In this document: positions 28,425 to 35,679 of the stretch, one piece after another
Numbering within the stretch: the stretch's first letter is position 1
How the letters are laid out: the number at the start of each line of letters is the position of its first letter
Assembly: GCF_000384235.1 (NCBI RefSeq)
Contig: NZ_KB913033.1
Span: 1,371,164 to 1,435,163, forward strand
Length of the DNA stretch: 64,000 nt
Reading direction: 5' to 3'
Source of the DNA: Hydrogenovibrio halophilus DSM 15072
Lineage (GTDB): Bacteria > Pseudomonadota > Gammaproteobacteria > Thiomicrospirales > Thiomicrospiraceae
Notes under the pieces: generated by a model
The model's database searches: none
Seen by the model: the letters and a program-made list of their open reading frames with translations, nothing else
Told to the model about the DNA's origin: nothing
Translations under genes and position numbers: made by a program

Positions 28425-28814
28425 TCAGTAGCCGATGTCGTCATGATGGGATTGCGGAATGGCTTCGGAGCCGGGCAACAGGTACCACATCAGATAGTCC
28501 ACGACCATGGGCACCATGACCGAGTGTCTGTTGTCGGTGTCCTGCAGTTTCCGGCGGATGGCTTGCTTCAGTTCCGAACGGTTGGACGTGTCCATGATGA
28601 TGTCGATGCCTTCGCCGTATTTGTCGAGCGCTTCTTCAAAGTCGGGAAAGTTGGGAATGCCGCGCTGTTCCACGTTTTTAAGCAGTGGGTTGTTCATGTT
28701 GGGTTCGCTGACGCCGATGATTTCCACATGCTCCGGGTTCATATTGCTGAACTGTTCATAGAATTTACCGCCGATGCGGCCCAGGCCGATCATCAGTATG
28801 GTGATTTTGCGCAT
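28425..28814 (-). CDS. Small Rossmann-fold (NAD-binding-like) protein, function unknown
   Basis: This 129-residue protein starts MRKITILMIGLGRIGGKFYEQF, a beta-alpha-beta nucleotide-binding start with GxGxxG at residues 10-15. An acidic EIIGVSEPN after the second strand would suit NAD(H). It looks like a dehydrogenase N-terminal half without a catalytic domain. The start is chosen for the AGGAGCA site 8 bases upstream; a longer frame adds seven residues. I do not recognise the family. It could be a stand-alone cofactor-sensing protein or a relic of a longer enzyme. Confidence 0.65.
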   Translation of the reverse strand: MRKITILMIGLGRIGGKFYEQFSNMNPEHVEIIGVSEPNMNNPLLKNVEQRGIPNFPDFEEALDKYGEGIDIIMDTSNRSELKQAIRRKLQDTDNRHSVMVPMVVDYLMWYLLPGSEAIPQSHHDDIGY

Positions 28815-28989
28815 GGGTATTGCTCCTCGTTGCATTAATGGATATCTCGCGGTATGAAAAACCGAAGATCTGTTTCAGAGTGCAACGAACATTCTGTCGG
28901 TTGTGCCGAAAAGGACCCGAGTGCTGTGAGTCACTTTGTTATGATTTATTCGGTGAGTATAACCGATTTTTGACGTAGGTGAACATTGT

Positions 28990-29592
28990 ATGCGCGTTGT
29001 TACGCAAAGAATTATTTATTGGTCAGCAGGTTTTTTTATCACCCGGCGCGGCGCGGTCAGTCTCTGGCTGGGTTGGATGCTGGTGTGGCCGTTTTCGGCG
29101 AATGCCTATACGCAACCGTGTGAATTGGTGGCGCAGCTGGCCGGGGCGCCGTATCAGGTGCAGCCTGATCACATGGCGACTCTGCAGCCTCCCGATCTGT
29201 GGCAGGCGCAACCGCAACGGGCACCGGCCTTGCTGCAACGCAACGGGGCCTGGTTTGTTTATCAGAGCGAACGGCCCTGGTTTGAACGTGACGCCTGTGC
29301 GCCGTTTCAGCAGACTGTCGATGGCCAGACGGTGAACTGGGTGCCGGTGGTGTTGAACCGGCAAACCGGGGTCAATGCGGTGGTGACAAGCCGTTTTGTG
29401 ATCAAGGTGCGCAAGCAACGCGATCTGGAAGTATTGAGCCGACGTTACGGTTTCAATCTGATCACGCGTTTGCCCAACCGGTTTACCGCGGTGTTTGATG
29501 TGGGGCAACCGGCCTCGTACGACGCCTTGCTGGAAACACTGGACCGCGATCAGGACGTCGAATACGCCGTGCCGATTGTGTCCGAGCCCTGA
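28990..29592 (+). CDS. Exported protein resembling a subtilase propeptide, function unknown
   Basis: This 200-residue protein begins with a hydrophobic segment ending in SANA-Y, a likely signal peptide cut near residue 37. The C-terminal 70 residues (FVIKVRKQRDLEVLSRRYGFNL...VFDVGQPASYDALLETL...DVEYAVPIVSEP) resemble the N-terminal prodomain of S8 (subtilisin-like) proteases. No catalytic domain follows: the frame stops after 200 residues. It may be a stand-alone inhibitor or chaperone of a secreted protease, or a truncated gene. The middle part has no match I recognise. Confidence 0.6.
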   Translation: MRVVTQRIIYWSAGFFITRRGAVSLWLGWMLVWPFSANAYTQPCELVAQLAGAPYQVQPDHMATLQPPDLWQAQPQRAPALLQRNGAWFVYQSERPWFERDACAPFQQTVDGQTVNWVPVVLNRQTGVNAVVTSRFVIKVRKQRDLEVLSRRYGFNLITRLPNRFTAVFDVGQPASYDALLETLDRDQDVEYAVPIVSEP

Positions 29593-29614
29593 TGTTCGCA
29601 GCCAGTTCGATGCT

Positions 29615-29638
29615 TTTTTCACCAGGCCTGGTGAAAAA
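29615..29638. repeat. 24-base perfect palindrome with ACCAGGCCTGGT core
   Basis: The core at 29621-29632 extends symmetrically by TTTTTC on the left and GAAAAA on the right. This is the longest perfect copy in the window and shows that the A/T-rich flanks belong to the motif. It lies six bases before the 170-base element. Confidence 0.97.
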
Positions 29639-29643
29639 GGGGG

Positions 29644-29812
29644 TTAACCCGAATATTTCACAAATTTGCACCGATCTCGCTTGCCCCTTGATTCCACAAG
29701 GCATATTTCCTCAGTCGGCCGTAATCGCCGATACGGCACTCCTTCAAAAATCACCTTGTGAAAACAAGTTCCTGCGCGACCTCAGCACAAATCCATGAAA
29801 CATTCGGGTTAA
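29644..29812 (-). repeat. Copy 2 of the 170-base TIR element
   Basis: The ends are TTAACCCGAATATTTCAC and GAAACATTCGGGTTAA, an inverted repeat of about 28 bases with a few mismatches. It is reversed relative to the other three copies. It lies 28 bases downstream of the bioC stop. An open frame crosses it in this orientation (ISQICTDLACPLIPQGIF), but there is no start site of its own. Confidence 0.93.
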
Positions 29813-29839
29813 GGCGAGGGTGCGTGAGGTCTGAGCAGG

Positions 29840-30757
29840 TCAGGCCTTGGTCTGGCGGGAAAATTCGTCCAGACTGATTTCAATGTGCCCGGATTTGTCC
29901 CGGTTGGGACCTTTGGTCACCTCTTCGGCCGCCCAGGCGTGGCCTTGCACCACCTCAAAGGTGGCTGGAATCCGGCCATCGCTTTGCTGACGAAAGCCTT
30001 CGTAGGCGCTCAGCATTTTCTGAAAGCGGGTTTTACCGGTCAGGCCGTGGGCGCGTCCCTGACTGGCATTGGTAGCCCCAATGGCTTTCAGATCCTTGAG
30101 CACGCCCATTGGCTGATCGTAGGTCAGGGTGAAATGGCTGGTGTCCATCACCGGCTGGCCAAACCCGTTTCGAATCAACGCATCGCCTAGATCGTGCATG
30201 TCGATAAAGGTGCTGACATGGTCGCGGGCATCCACATTTGACCAGGCCTGGCGCAGTTCGGTCAGGGTGTCGGGGCCGAAAGAGCTGAACATCAGCAGTC
30301 CTTCGGGTCGCAGCACTCGGCGGATTTCGGCAAATACTCGGTCCGGGTCATCACACCATTGCAGCATCAGATTGGTCATCACCAGATCCACGCTCTGGTC
30401 TGCCAGCGGCAGGGCGTGGGCGTCGGCATTGAGCAGACGGGGCGTCGGGCGTCTGCCAAACGGGGCCTGCCACCAGCGTGGTCGCTGTGCGTGCAGCCGC
30501 TGGTTTGCCGCTTGCAGCATCTGGGGAGACAGGTCCAGCGCCAGCAGTTGGGCGCCTGGGTAGCGGCGTTGCAGTTTGGCCGAAAGAAACCCGGTGCCTG
30601 CGCCCAGATCCAGCATTCGGTCCGGGGTCAGTGTGACCAGTTGCAGACGCTGGTCCATGTCTTCGGCAATCCGCTTTTGCAGGACGGCGGCCTCGTCATA
30701 GGTGCGGGCGGCCTGGTTGAAGTGGTGTTGAATGTGGTCGCGACGGTATTTAAGCAT
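29840..30757 (-). CDS. bioC: Malonyl-ACP O-methyltransferase
   Basis: This 305-residue SAM-dependent enzyme methylates malonyl-ACP to start the pimelate part of biotin synthesis. MLDLGAGTGFLSAKL is motif I (about residues 48-62), VDLVMTNLMLQWCDDPDRVFAEIRRVLRPEGLLMFSSFGPD gives motifs II and III. It is the last gene of bioBFHC on the minus strand. An in-frame palindrome copy encodes RQAWS soon after TLTE. The C-terminus is slightly longer than the E. coli protein (251 residues). Confidence 0.93.
   Translation of the reverse strand: MLKYRRDHIQHHFNQAARTYDEAAVLQKRIAEDMDQRLQLVTLTPDRMLDLGAGTGFLSAKLQRRYPGAQLLALDLSPQMLQAANQRLHAQRPRWWQAPFGRRPTPRLLNADAHALPLADQSVDLVMTNLMLQWCDDPDRVFAEIRRVLRPEGLLMFSSFGPDTLTELRQAWSNVDARDHVSTFIDMHDLGDALIRNGFGQPVMDTSHFTLTYDQPMGVLKDLKAIGATNASQGRAHGLTGKTRFQKMLSAYEGFRQQSDGRIPATFEVVQGHAWAAEEVTKGPNRDKSGHIEISLDEFSRQTKA
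30241..30252. repeat. Palindrome copy inside bioC
   Basis: ACCAGGCCTGGC, one edge mismatch, encoding Arg-Gln-Ala-Trp-Ser on the minus strand. The flank is ACATTTG. Confidence 0.9.
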
Positions 30758-30766
30758 GGGCGTATT

Positions 30767-31570
30767 CTAGTGTATAAATCCATTGATGGCCCGGGCCGTT
30801 GCTTCGGGATGAGAGAAAAATGGCATGTGTCCGGCGCCGGGCAGAATCTCTATCTGCGCGTGAGGTTGCAGTTCGGGCAGGGTCTGGCGCAAGCTCACCG
30901 GTATCAGCGGGTCGTTTTCCCCAAACAGCCACAGGGTCGGCAGGGTCAGAGCTGGCAACAGGTCGCGGTTGTCGAGGTCACGCAGCAGTATCAACCCTTG
31001 CATCAGACCTTGGTAACTGGGCAGATGGCGTTTGCCCAGATGGGCTTTGAGTTGTTTCACCAAAGGCCGGGCGTTGTCGGAGCCTTGCAGCTGCAGGTTC
31101 CAGAACTGCTTGACCACCCGGCTGGTTTCGATGGCCAGGGCATGGATGAAGTCGCTCATCAGTTTGGGGCTGACCGCTTTGCGCCAACCATCGTTCTGGA
31201 CAAAACGCGGGGTGCTGGCCAGACAGATCAGGGATTGGATGCGTTTTGCCGATTCGGGCTGTTGGGCGCGCCAGGCCAGCCTTTGTGCCAGCATGCCTCC
31301 CAGCGACCAGCCCAACAGGTGCGTCTGTTCGGGCAAGCCCTGCCACAAGCTGTCCAGCCAGGCTTGCATCTGTTGGTCGGCGGGCTGTTCCGGCAATGCC
31401 GGACATTGACCGAAACCGGGCAGCTCCATCAGCACCAGTTGAAATCGGTCGCCAAAATGGGTCTGGGCCCAGTCTTCCCAAATGGCGTTTTCCGCCGCCC
31501 AGCCATGAATCAGGGTCAGGACCGGGGCCTCAGGATCTGGGTTGCCGAGTCGGGTCAGTCGGATGGTCAC
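30767..31570 (-). CDS. bioH: Pimeloyl-ACP methyl ester carboxylesterase
   Basis: This 267-residue alpha/beta hydrolase removes the methyl group from pimeloyl-ACP methyl ester, ending the BioC/BioH route. The oxyanion-hole motif is IHGWAAENAIW, the nucleophile Ser89 is in GWSLGG, the acid is in LFGENDPLIP, and the His is in GAGHMPFF. It overlaps the end of bioF by four bases and precedes bioC, which fits coordinated expression. Confidence 0.94.
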   Translation of the reverse strand: MTIRLTRLGNPDPEAPVLTLIHGWAAENAIWEDWAQTHFGDRFQLVLMELPGFGQCPALPEQPADQQMQAWLDSLWQGLPEQTHLLGWSLGGMLAQRLAWRAQQPESAKRIQSLICLASTPRFVQNDGWRKAVSPKLMSDFIHALAIETSRVVKQFWNLQLQGSDNARPLVKQLKAHLGKRHLPSYQGLMQGLILLRDLDNRDLLPALTLPTLWLFGENDPLIPVSLRQTLPELQPHAQIEILPGAGHMPFFSHPEATARAINGFIH

Positions 31571-32793
31571 GATTCGGTTCCTTGTGCGGTTTTCTGTGCG
31601 GCTTCCTGGAGGGTGCAGGTTTTGGCCAGGGTGTCGATCAGCCGGTCAATCTGTGCCGGGGTGTGGTCGGCACTGAGGGTGATGCGCAGACGGGCCGAGC
31701 CTTTGGGTACGGTTGGGGGGCGGATGGCACCGACCCAGAAACCGGCGGCTTTGAGGCAGTCGGCCAGCGCCATGGTCCGGGCATTGTCGCCGATCAGAAG
31801 GGGTTGAATCGGGGTGTGCGAAGGCATCAAAGGCAGCTGCATGGCCCGGGCCTGTTGGCGAAAATGCCGGATGTTGTGGTGCAGCCGTTGGCGGCGCGCT
31901 GCGTCGTTGCGTACCTGTTTCAATGCCGCCCGTGACGCTTCGGCGATGACCGGCGAGGAGGCAGTGGTGTAAATGTAAGGTCGGGCCAGTTGGATCAGGG
32001 CTTCGATCACATGGCTGCTGCCGGCGACAAACGCGCCGGCGGTGCCGAATGCTTTGCCCAGTGTGCCCACCTGCACCGTATTGGCGTCGGGTGTCAGACC
32101 CAAATGGTCAAAACTGCCCCGACCCTGATCGCCCAGCACACCGAAACCATGGGCATCGTCCACAAACAACCAGGCCTGGTAAGTTTGGCACAATGCCTGA
32201 ATTTCGGCCAATGGAGCAAGGTCGCCATCCATGCTGAACACCCCGTCTGTGACCACCATGGCTTGTTGTCCGGCCTGCTGCGCCTGTTGCAGACGCCGCG
32301 ACAGAGCAGTCATGTCGGCATGGGCATAGCGCTTGAGTTCGGCGGCACTCAAACGGGCACCATCCAGCAGGGAGGCGTGGTTGAGCTTGTCGGCCACAAT
32401 CCGATCGCCTTTTTCGGTCAGAACCTGTTGTACGGCCAGATTGGCCATGTAACCGGTGGAAAACAGCAGGGTGCGTTCGACGCCCAGCCAATCGGCCAGT
32501 TCGTCTTCCAACAGGTGATGACTCAGATGATGGCCGCTAATCAGATGGGCCGCGCCACTGCCGACACTGTTGCTGTTGTTATTTAAGGCCTGACGGGCGG
32601 CGTCCTTGATCGCCGGGTGATTGGCCAGCCCCAGATAGTCGTTGGAAGCGAAATTCAATGTGGCCAGCCCGTTGATCTGGGTGCTGACACTTTGGGGCCG
32701 GGTGGTCAGCGGGCGCTGACGCCACAGGCCCTGTTCACGCTGCCGGGCCAGGCGTTCACTCAGGCGTTGTGACAGGGGAGTGGGGGACGTCAT
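31567..32793 (-). CDS. bioF: 8-amino-7-oxononanoate synthase
   Basis: This 408-residue PLP enzyme condenses pimeloyl-ACP with alanine in biotin synthesis. NDYLGLANHPAIKDAA, GSGAAHLISGHHLSHHLLE, WLFVDDAHGFGVLGDQGRGSFDHLG (Asp and His at the PLP ring) and VGTLGKAFGTAGAFVAGS (Schiff-base Lys in GTLGKAFG) are all present. It lies six bases after bioB and overlaps bioH. An in-frame palindrome encodes YQAWL just before FVDDAHG. Confidence 0.96.
   Translation of the reverse strand: MTSPTPLSQRLSERLARQREQGLWRQRPLTTRPQSVSTQINGLATLNFASNDYLGLANHPAIKDAARQALNNNSNSVGSGAAHLISGHHLSHHLLEDELADWLGVERTLLFSTGYMANLAVQQVLTEKGDRIVADKLNHASLLDGARLSAAELKRYAHADMTALSRRLQQAQQAGQQAMVVTDGVFSMDGDLAPLAEIQALCQTYQAWLFVDDAHGFGVLGDQGRGSFDHLGLTPDANTVQVGTLGKAFGTAGAFVAGSSHVIEALIQLARPYIYTTASSPVIAEASRAALKQVRNDAARRQRLHHNIRHFRQQARAMQLPLMPSHTPIQPLLIGDNARTMALADCLKAAGFWVGAIRPPTVPKGSARLRITLSADHTPAQIDRLIDTLAKTCTLQEAAQKTAQGTES
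32169..32180. repeat. ACCAGGCCTGGT palindrome inside bioF
   Basis: An exact copy encoding Tyr-Gln-Ala-Trp-Leu on the minus strand, immediately before the FVDDAHG motif. The flanks are AAACA and AAGTTTG. Confidence 0.95.
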
Positions 32794-32799
32794 TAAGGA

Positions 32800-33816
32800 T
32801 CAGGCCGTGAGTTCGGTGATCTGCGCCGCCAGTTTTTCGGCCTGAGCCTGCGCTTGTCGGTCGGTCTGCTTGTGAATGCCCAGTCTGGCAAACAAACGCT
32901 CGTCGTGACCGGCTTCCGGGTTTTCAGTGGTCAGCAGCTTGTCGCCATAAAAGATGGAGTTGGCTCCGGCCAGGAAGCACAGAGCCTGGGCTTCGTCGGG
33001 CATTTCCATGCGCCCGGCAGACAGGCGCACATAGGTTTTGGGCATGGTGATCCGTGCCGCGGCGATCACGCGGATGAATTCAAAGGAATCGGTTTTGCCT
33101 TTCATGTGTGCCAGCGGCGTGCCTTCAATCGGTACCAGCAGATTGATGGGCACCGAATCCGGGTGATAGCGCAGGGTGGCGAAGGTGCGGATCAGTTCGG
33201 CCCGGTCTTTATGAGCTTCGCCCATGCCGATGATGCCGCCGGAACAGACGTGAATCCCCGCCTGCTGGACCTTGTCGATGGTGTCGAGCCGGTCCTGATA
33301 ATTGCGTGTGGTGATGATTTTGGGATAGAAGGCTTCGGAGGTGTCGAGGTTGTGATTGTAGTAATCCAGTCCGGCGTCCTTGAGTTGGCGCACCTGATCG
33401 TCGCTGAGCATGCCCAGAGTGAGACAGGTTTCCAGTCCCAGGTTTTTGACCACGCGCACCATTTCCAGCACTTTGGGAAAGTCTCTTTTGCTGGGGTTGC
33501 GCCAGGCCGCGCCCATGCACAGACGGGTCGCGCCTTTTTCTTTGGCGGCGACGGCCTGTTCAATCACTTCCTGCACGTCCATCATGTGCTCTTTTTCCAC
33601 CTCGGTGCGATTGCGCGCGCTTTGCGAACAATAGGCGCAATCTTCGGCGCAGCCCCCGGTTTTGATGTTGACCAAGGTGCTGGTCTGCACTTCATTGGGA
33701 TCAAAATACTGGCGATGCACCGTCTGGGCCTGAAAGATCAGGTCGTTGAAAGGTTGGTTCATCAGGGTCTGGATTTCTTCCAGTGTCCAGTCGTTGCGAA
33801 TGTCGCCCAGTGCCAT
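32800..33816 (-). CDS. bioB: Biotin synthase
   Basis: This 338-residue radical SAM enzyme inserts sulfur into dethiobiotin. The CxxxCxxC cluster motif is [16 protein letters not shown] (Cys56, Cys60, Cys63). [25 protein letters not shown] and the C-terminal [19 protein letters not shown] are typical. It is the first gene of bioBFHC on the minus strand and is divergent from comF. No clear BirA operator was seen in the 126 bases upstream of its start before the TIR element. bioD and bioA are not in the window. Confidence 0.97.
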   Translation of the reverse strand: MALGDIRNDWTLEEIQTLMNQPFNDLIFQAQTVHRQYFDPNEVQTSTLVNIKTGGCAEDCAYCSQSARNRTEVEKEHMMDVQEVIEQAVAAKEKGATRLCMGAAWRNPSKRDFPKVLEMVRVVKNLGLETCLTLGMLSDDQVRQLKDAGLDYYNHNLDTSEAFYPKIITTRNYQDRLDTIDKVQQAGIHVCSGGIIGMGEAHKDRAELIRTFATLRYHPDSVPINLLVPIEGTPLAHMKGKTDSFEFIRVIAAARITMPKTYVRLSAGRMEMPDEAQALCFLAGANSIFYGDKLLTTENPEAGHDERLFARLGIHKQTDRQAQAQAEKLAAQITELTA

Positions 33817-33942
33817 AATGGAATCTGCCTTCGGTTAAAATCTGATAAAGTTTTTTTTTGCACGAATCGAAGAACTCGACGAATGGCCGAGAAATCAAAA
33901 ACGGCTGAATACCCAGTCATTTGTCGTGGTTTTGATTTTGTA

Positions 33943-34112
33943 TTAACCCCGAATGTATCATGAATTTGTGCTGAGGTCGCGCAGGAACTTGTTTTCACAA
34001 GGGAATTTCCGAAGAAGTGCCGTATCAGCGATTACGGTCGACTGAGGAAATATGCCTTGTGGAATCAAGAGGCAAGCGAGATCGGTGCAAATTTGTGAAA
34101 TATTCGGGTTAA
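33943..34112 (+). repeat. Copy 3 of the 170-base TIR element
   Basis: The ends are TTAACCCCGAATGTATC and AAATATTCGGGTTAA, and the body matches the other copies. It lies between bioB and comF, and it is inverted relative to the copy on the other side of the bio operon (29644-29812). Confidence 0.93.
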
Positions 34113-34145
34113 GCTCACATTATAACGGATCAGCACTGGGACATC

Positions 34146-34982
34146 ATGCCGAAAGCGCACAAGCCGTCAACGGGCCATTGGACGCCGTTGACGCCTGAAA
34201 AAAACGGACTTTCCTCTCTGGCCTCCCGTCTGCGCGGCGTGAGCGAATGGGTGTTTCCGCCCACCTGTGCCCGTCAAGGTGTGTTGACCGACGCGGTGGA
34301 TCTGTCGGCGGAGGAAGTCGCCGCCTTGAGTGTGCCCGGGGACGAAGGCGAATCCCTGTGTCCACAATGTCTGGCACCGATGCCCGCCGAGGTGGGACGG
34401 ATTTGCGGTCGCTGTCTGCAAACGTCGCCGCCGTTTGAGCAAACGCTGGCGGCGTTTCGCTACGAAGGCACCGCCAAAGAATTTGTCCAGGCTTTGAAAT
34501 ACGGCCCCGATCTCAGCTATGGGCAGGTGATGGCGCAGTTATGGCGGCGGCGGCTCACAGAGATGGCCGCTCACGCGGAGGCCTGCACGGCCGGTCCCAT
34601 TTACCTGATTCCGGTGCCGTTGCACCCGCAACGGTTGCAGCAACGGGGCTTCAATCAGTCTCTGGAACTGGCGAAATTGCTCTGTCAGGTCGGTGAAGAC
34701 CCCCCGTTTGTTTTGTGCCGGGACTGGGTTCGGCGGCGGCATGACACGCCTTCGCAGGCAGGGTTGTCGGCCAGAGCGCGGCAAGCCAATTTAAAACGGG
34801 CGTTTGCGCTGACCGCTGCGGGCGAGCGGCAATTGGCCGGGTTGGAGAGCGGCACGGTGGTGTTGCTGGACGATGTGATGACCACAGGCAGCACTTTGTT
34901 TCATCTGGGGTCGGTTTGCCGTCGGGCCAATGCCGACATCCCGCTGCAAAGCTGGGTGTTTGCGCGCGCCAATCCGCCTTGA
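34146..34982 (+). CDS. comF: ComF family protein (phosphoribosyltransferase-like)
   Basis: This 278-residue protein has an N-terminal zinc-ribbon-like cluster (VFPPTCARQGV, LCPQCLAPMP, RICGRCLQ). A phosphoribosyltransferase fold follows: PVPLHPQRLQQRGFNQSLELAKLL and the PRPP loop VVLLDDVMTTGSTL. ComF proteins are needed for natural transformation in several bacteria, where they act in the cytoplasm on incoming DNA. The protein is also found in bacteria not known to be competent. comF divergent from bioB is a frequent gammaproteobacterial arrangement. Confidence 0.92.
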   Translation: MPKAHKPSTGHWTPLTPEKNGLSSLASRLRGVSEWVFPPTCARQGVLTDAVDLSAEEVAALSVPGDEGESLCPQCLAPMPAEVGRICGRCLQTSPPFEQTLAAFRYEGTAKEFVQALKYGPDLSYGQVMAQLWRRRLTEMAAHAEACTAGPIYLIPVPLHPQRLQQRGFNQSLELAKLLCQVGEDPPFVLCRDWVRRRHDTPSQAGLSARARQANLKRAFALTAAGERQLAGLESGTVVLLDDVMTTGSTLFHLGSVCRRANADIPLQSWVFARANPP

Positions 34983-34995
34983 TTCGTCGCTCCGG

Positions 34996-35679
34996 TCAGC
35001 GTTTCAGCGCCCGCAGCCATTTCCACAGATTGAGCAGGCTCGACAGGGACGCGGCCACATAGGTCATGGCACAGGCCCAGAGAATCCGTCGCGCTTTTTT
35101 CAAATCCGATCTGGACAGGTAGTCCCCGTCTTTGAGAAGCGGCAGCGCACGTTGATAGCTGGCATCAAATTCCACCGGCAGGGTCGACAGGTGAATGATC
35201 ACTGGCACGCCCATGGCAATGAACCCGGCCCCGAAGGTGGCCAGCCCGATCAGGGGCGTGTGCATCAGGGGAATCAGAAACGGGGTCGCCATCAGGGCCA
35301 TGCCGCTGAATTTCTGCATCCACAGCGAACGCTCAACCAGAACGGTGCGCTGGATAAACGGTTCGTAGCCGTTTTTGTCCTGAATCGCATGACCGATTTC
35401 ATGCGCCGCCGTGGTGATGGCGGTCAGAGAGTTGCTGTGGTAGTTGGCTTCGCTCAGCCGGACCACCTTGTCGATGGGATCGTAGTGATCGCCTTCGGGG
35501 GTGATTTCCACCCGGATCGGCAAATCGTATTTGCGGGCCAGATGTTCGGCGAACTGGCCACCGGTGCCGGGGATGTCGGGATGCGGCTGGCTGTGTTTGT
35601 TGAGAATGTGGCGGGTGTACAGGCTGGGCAGGGTGGTCAATACGAACAGCCCGGCCAGACCGATCAGCAACCAGCCCAT
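34996..35679 (-). CDS. Membrane zinc metallopeptidase, YugP-like (Zn_peptidase_2)
   Basis: This 227-residue membrane protein carries the zinc motif AAHEIGHAIQDKNGYEP (HExxH at about residues 92-96) and the downstream PVEFDASYQRALPLL. These are the family hallmarks of the YugP group. Membrane segments lie at residues 2-20 and about 120-165, with another near the C-terminus. Its substrates are not known. It starts immediately after the DUF255 stop (TGAATG), so the two are coupled. Confidence 0.85.
   Translation of the reverse strand: MGWLLIGLAGLFVLTTLPSLYTRHILNKHSQPHPDIPGTGGQFAEHLARKYDLPIRVEITPEGDHYDPIDKVVRLSEANYHSNSLTAITTAAHEIGHAIQDKNGYEPFIQRTVLVERSLWMQKFSGMALMATPFLIPLMHTPLIGLATFGAGFIAMGVPVIIHLSTLPVEFDASYQRALPLLKDGDYLSRSDLKKARRILWACAMTYVAASLSSLLNLWKWLRALKR

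Noticed and set aside
29592-29798. A 68-codon open frame running through the palindrome and 170-base element
   Set aside because: It reads through two repeats. A similar peptide is seen in other copies only because the DNA is repeated. It has no independent start site and the other copies carry stops or lack starts.
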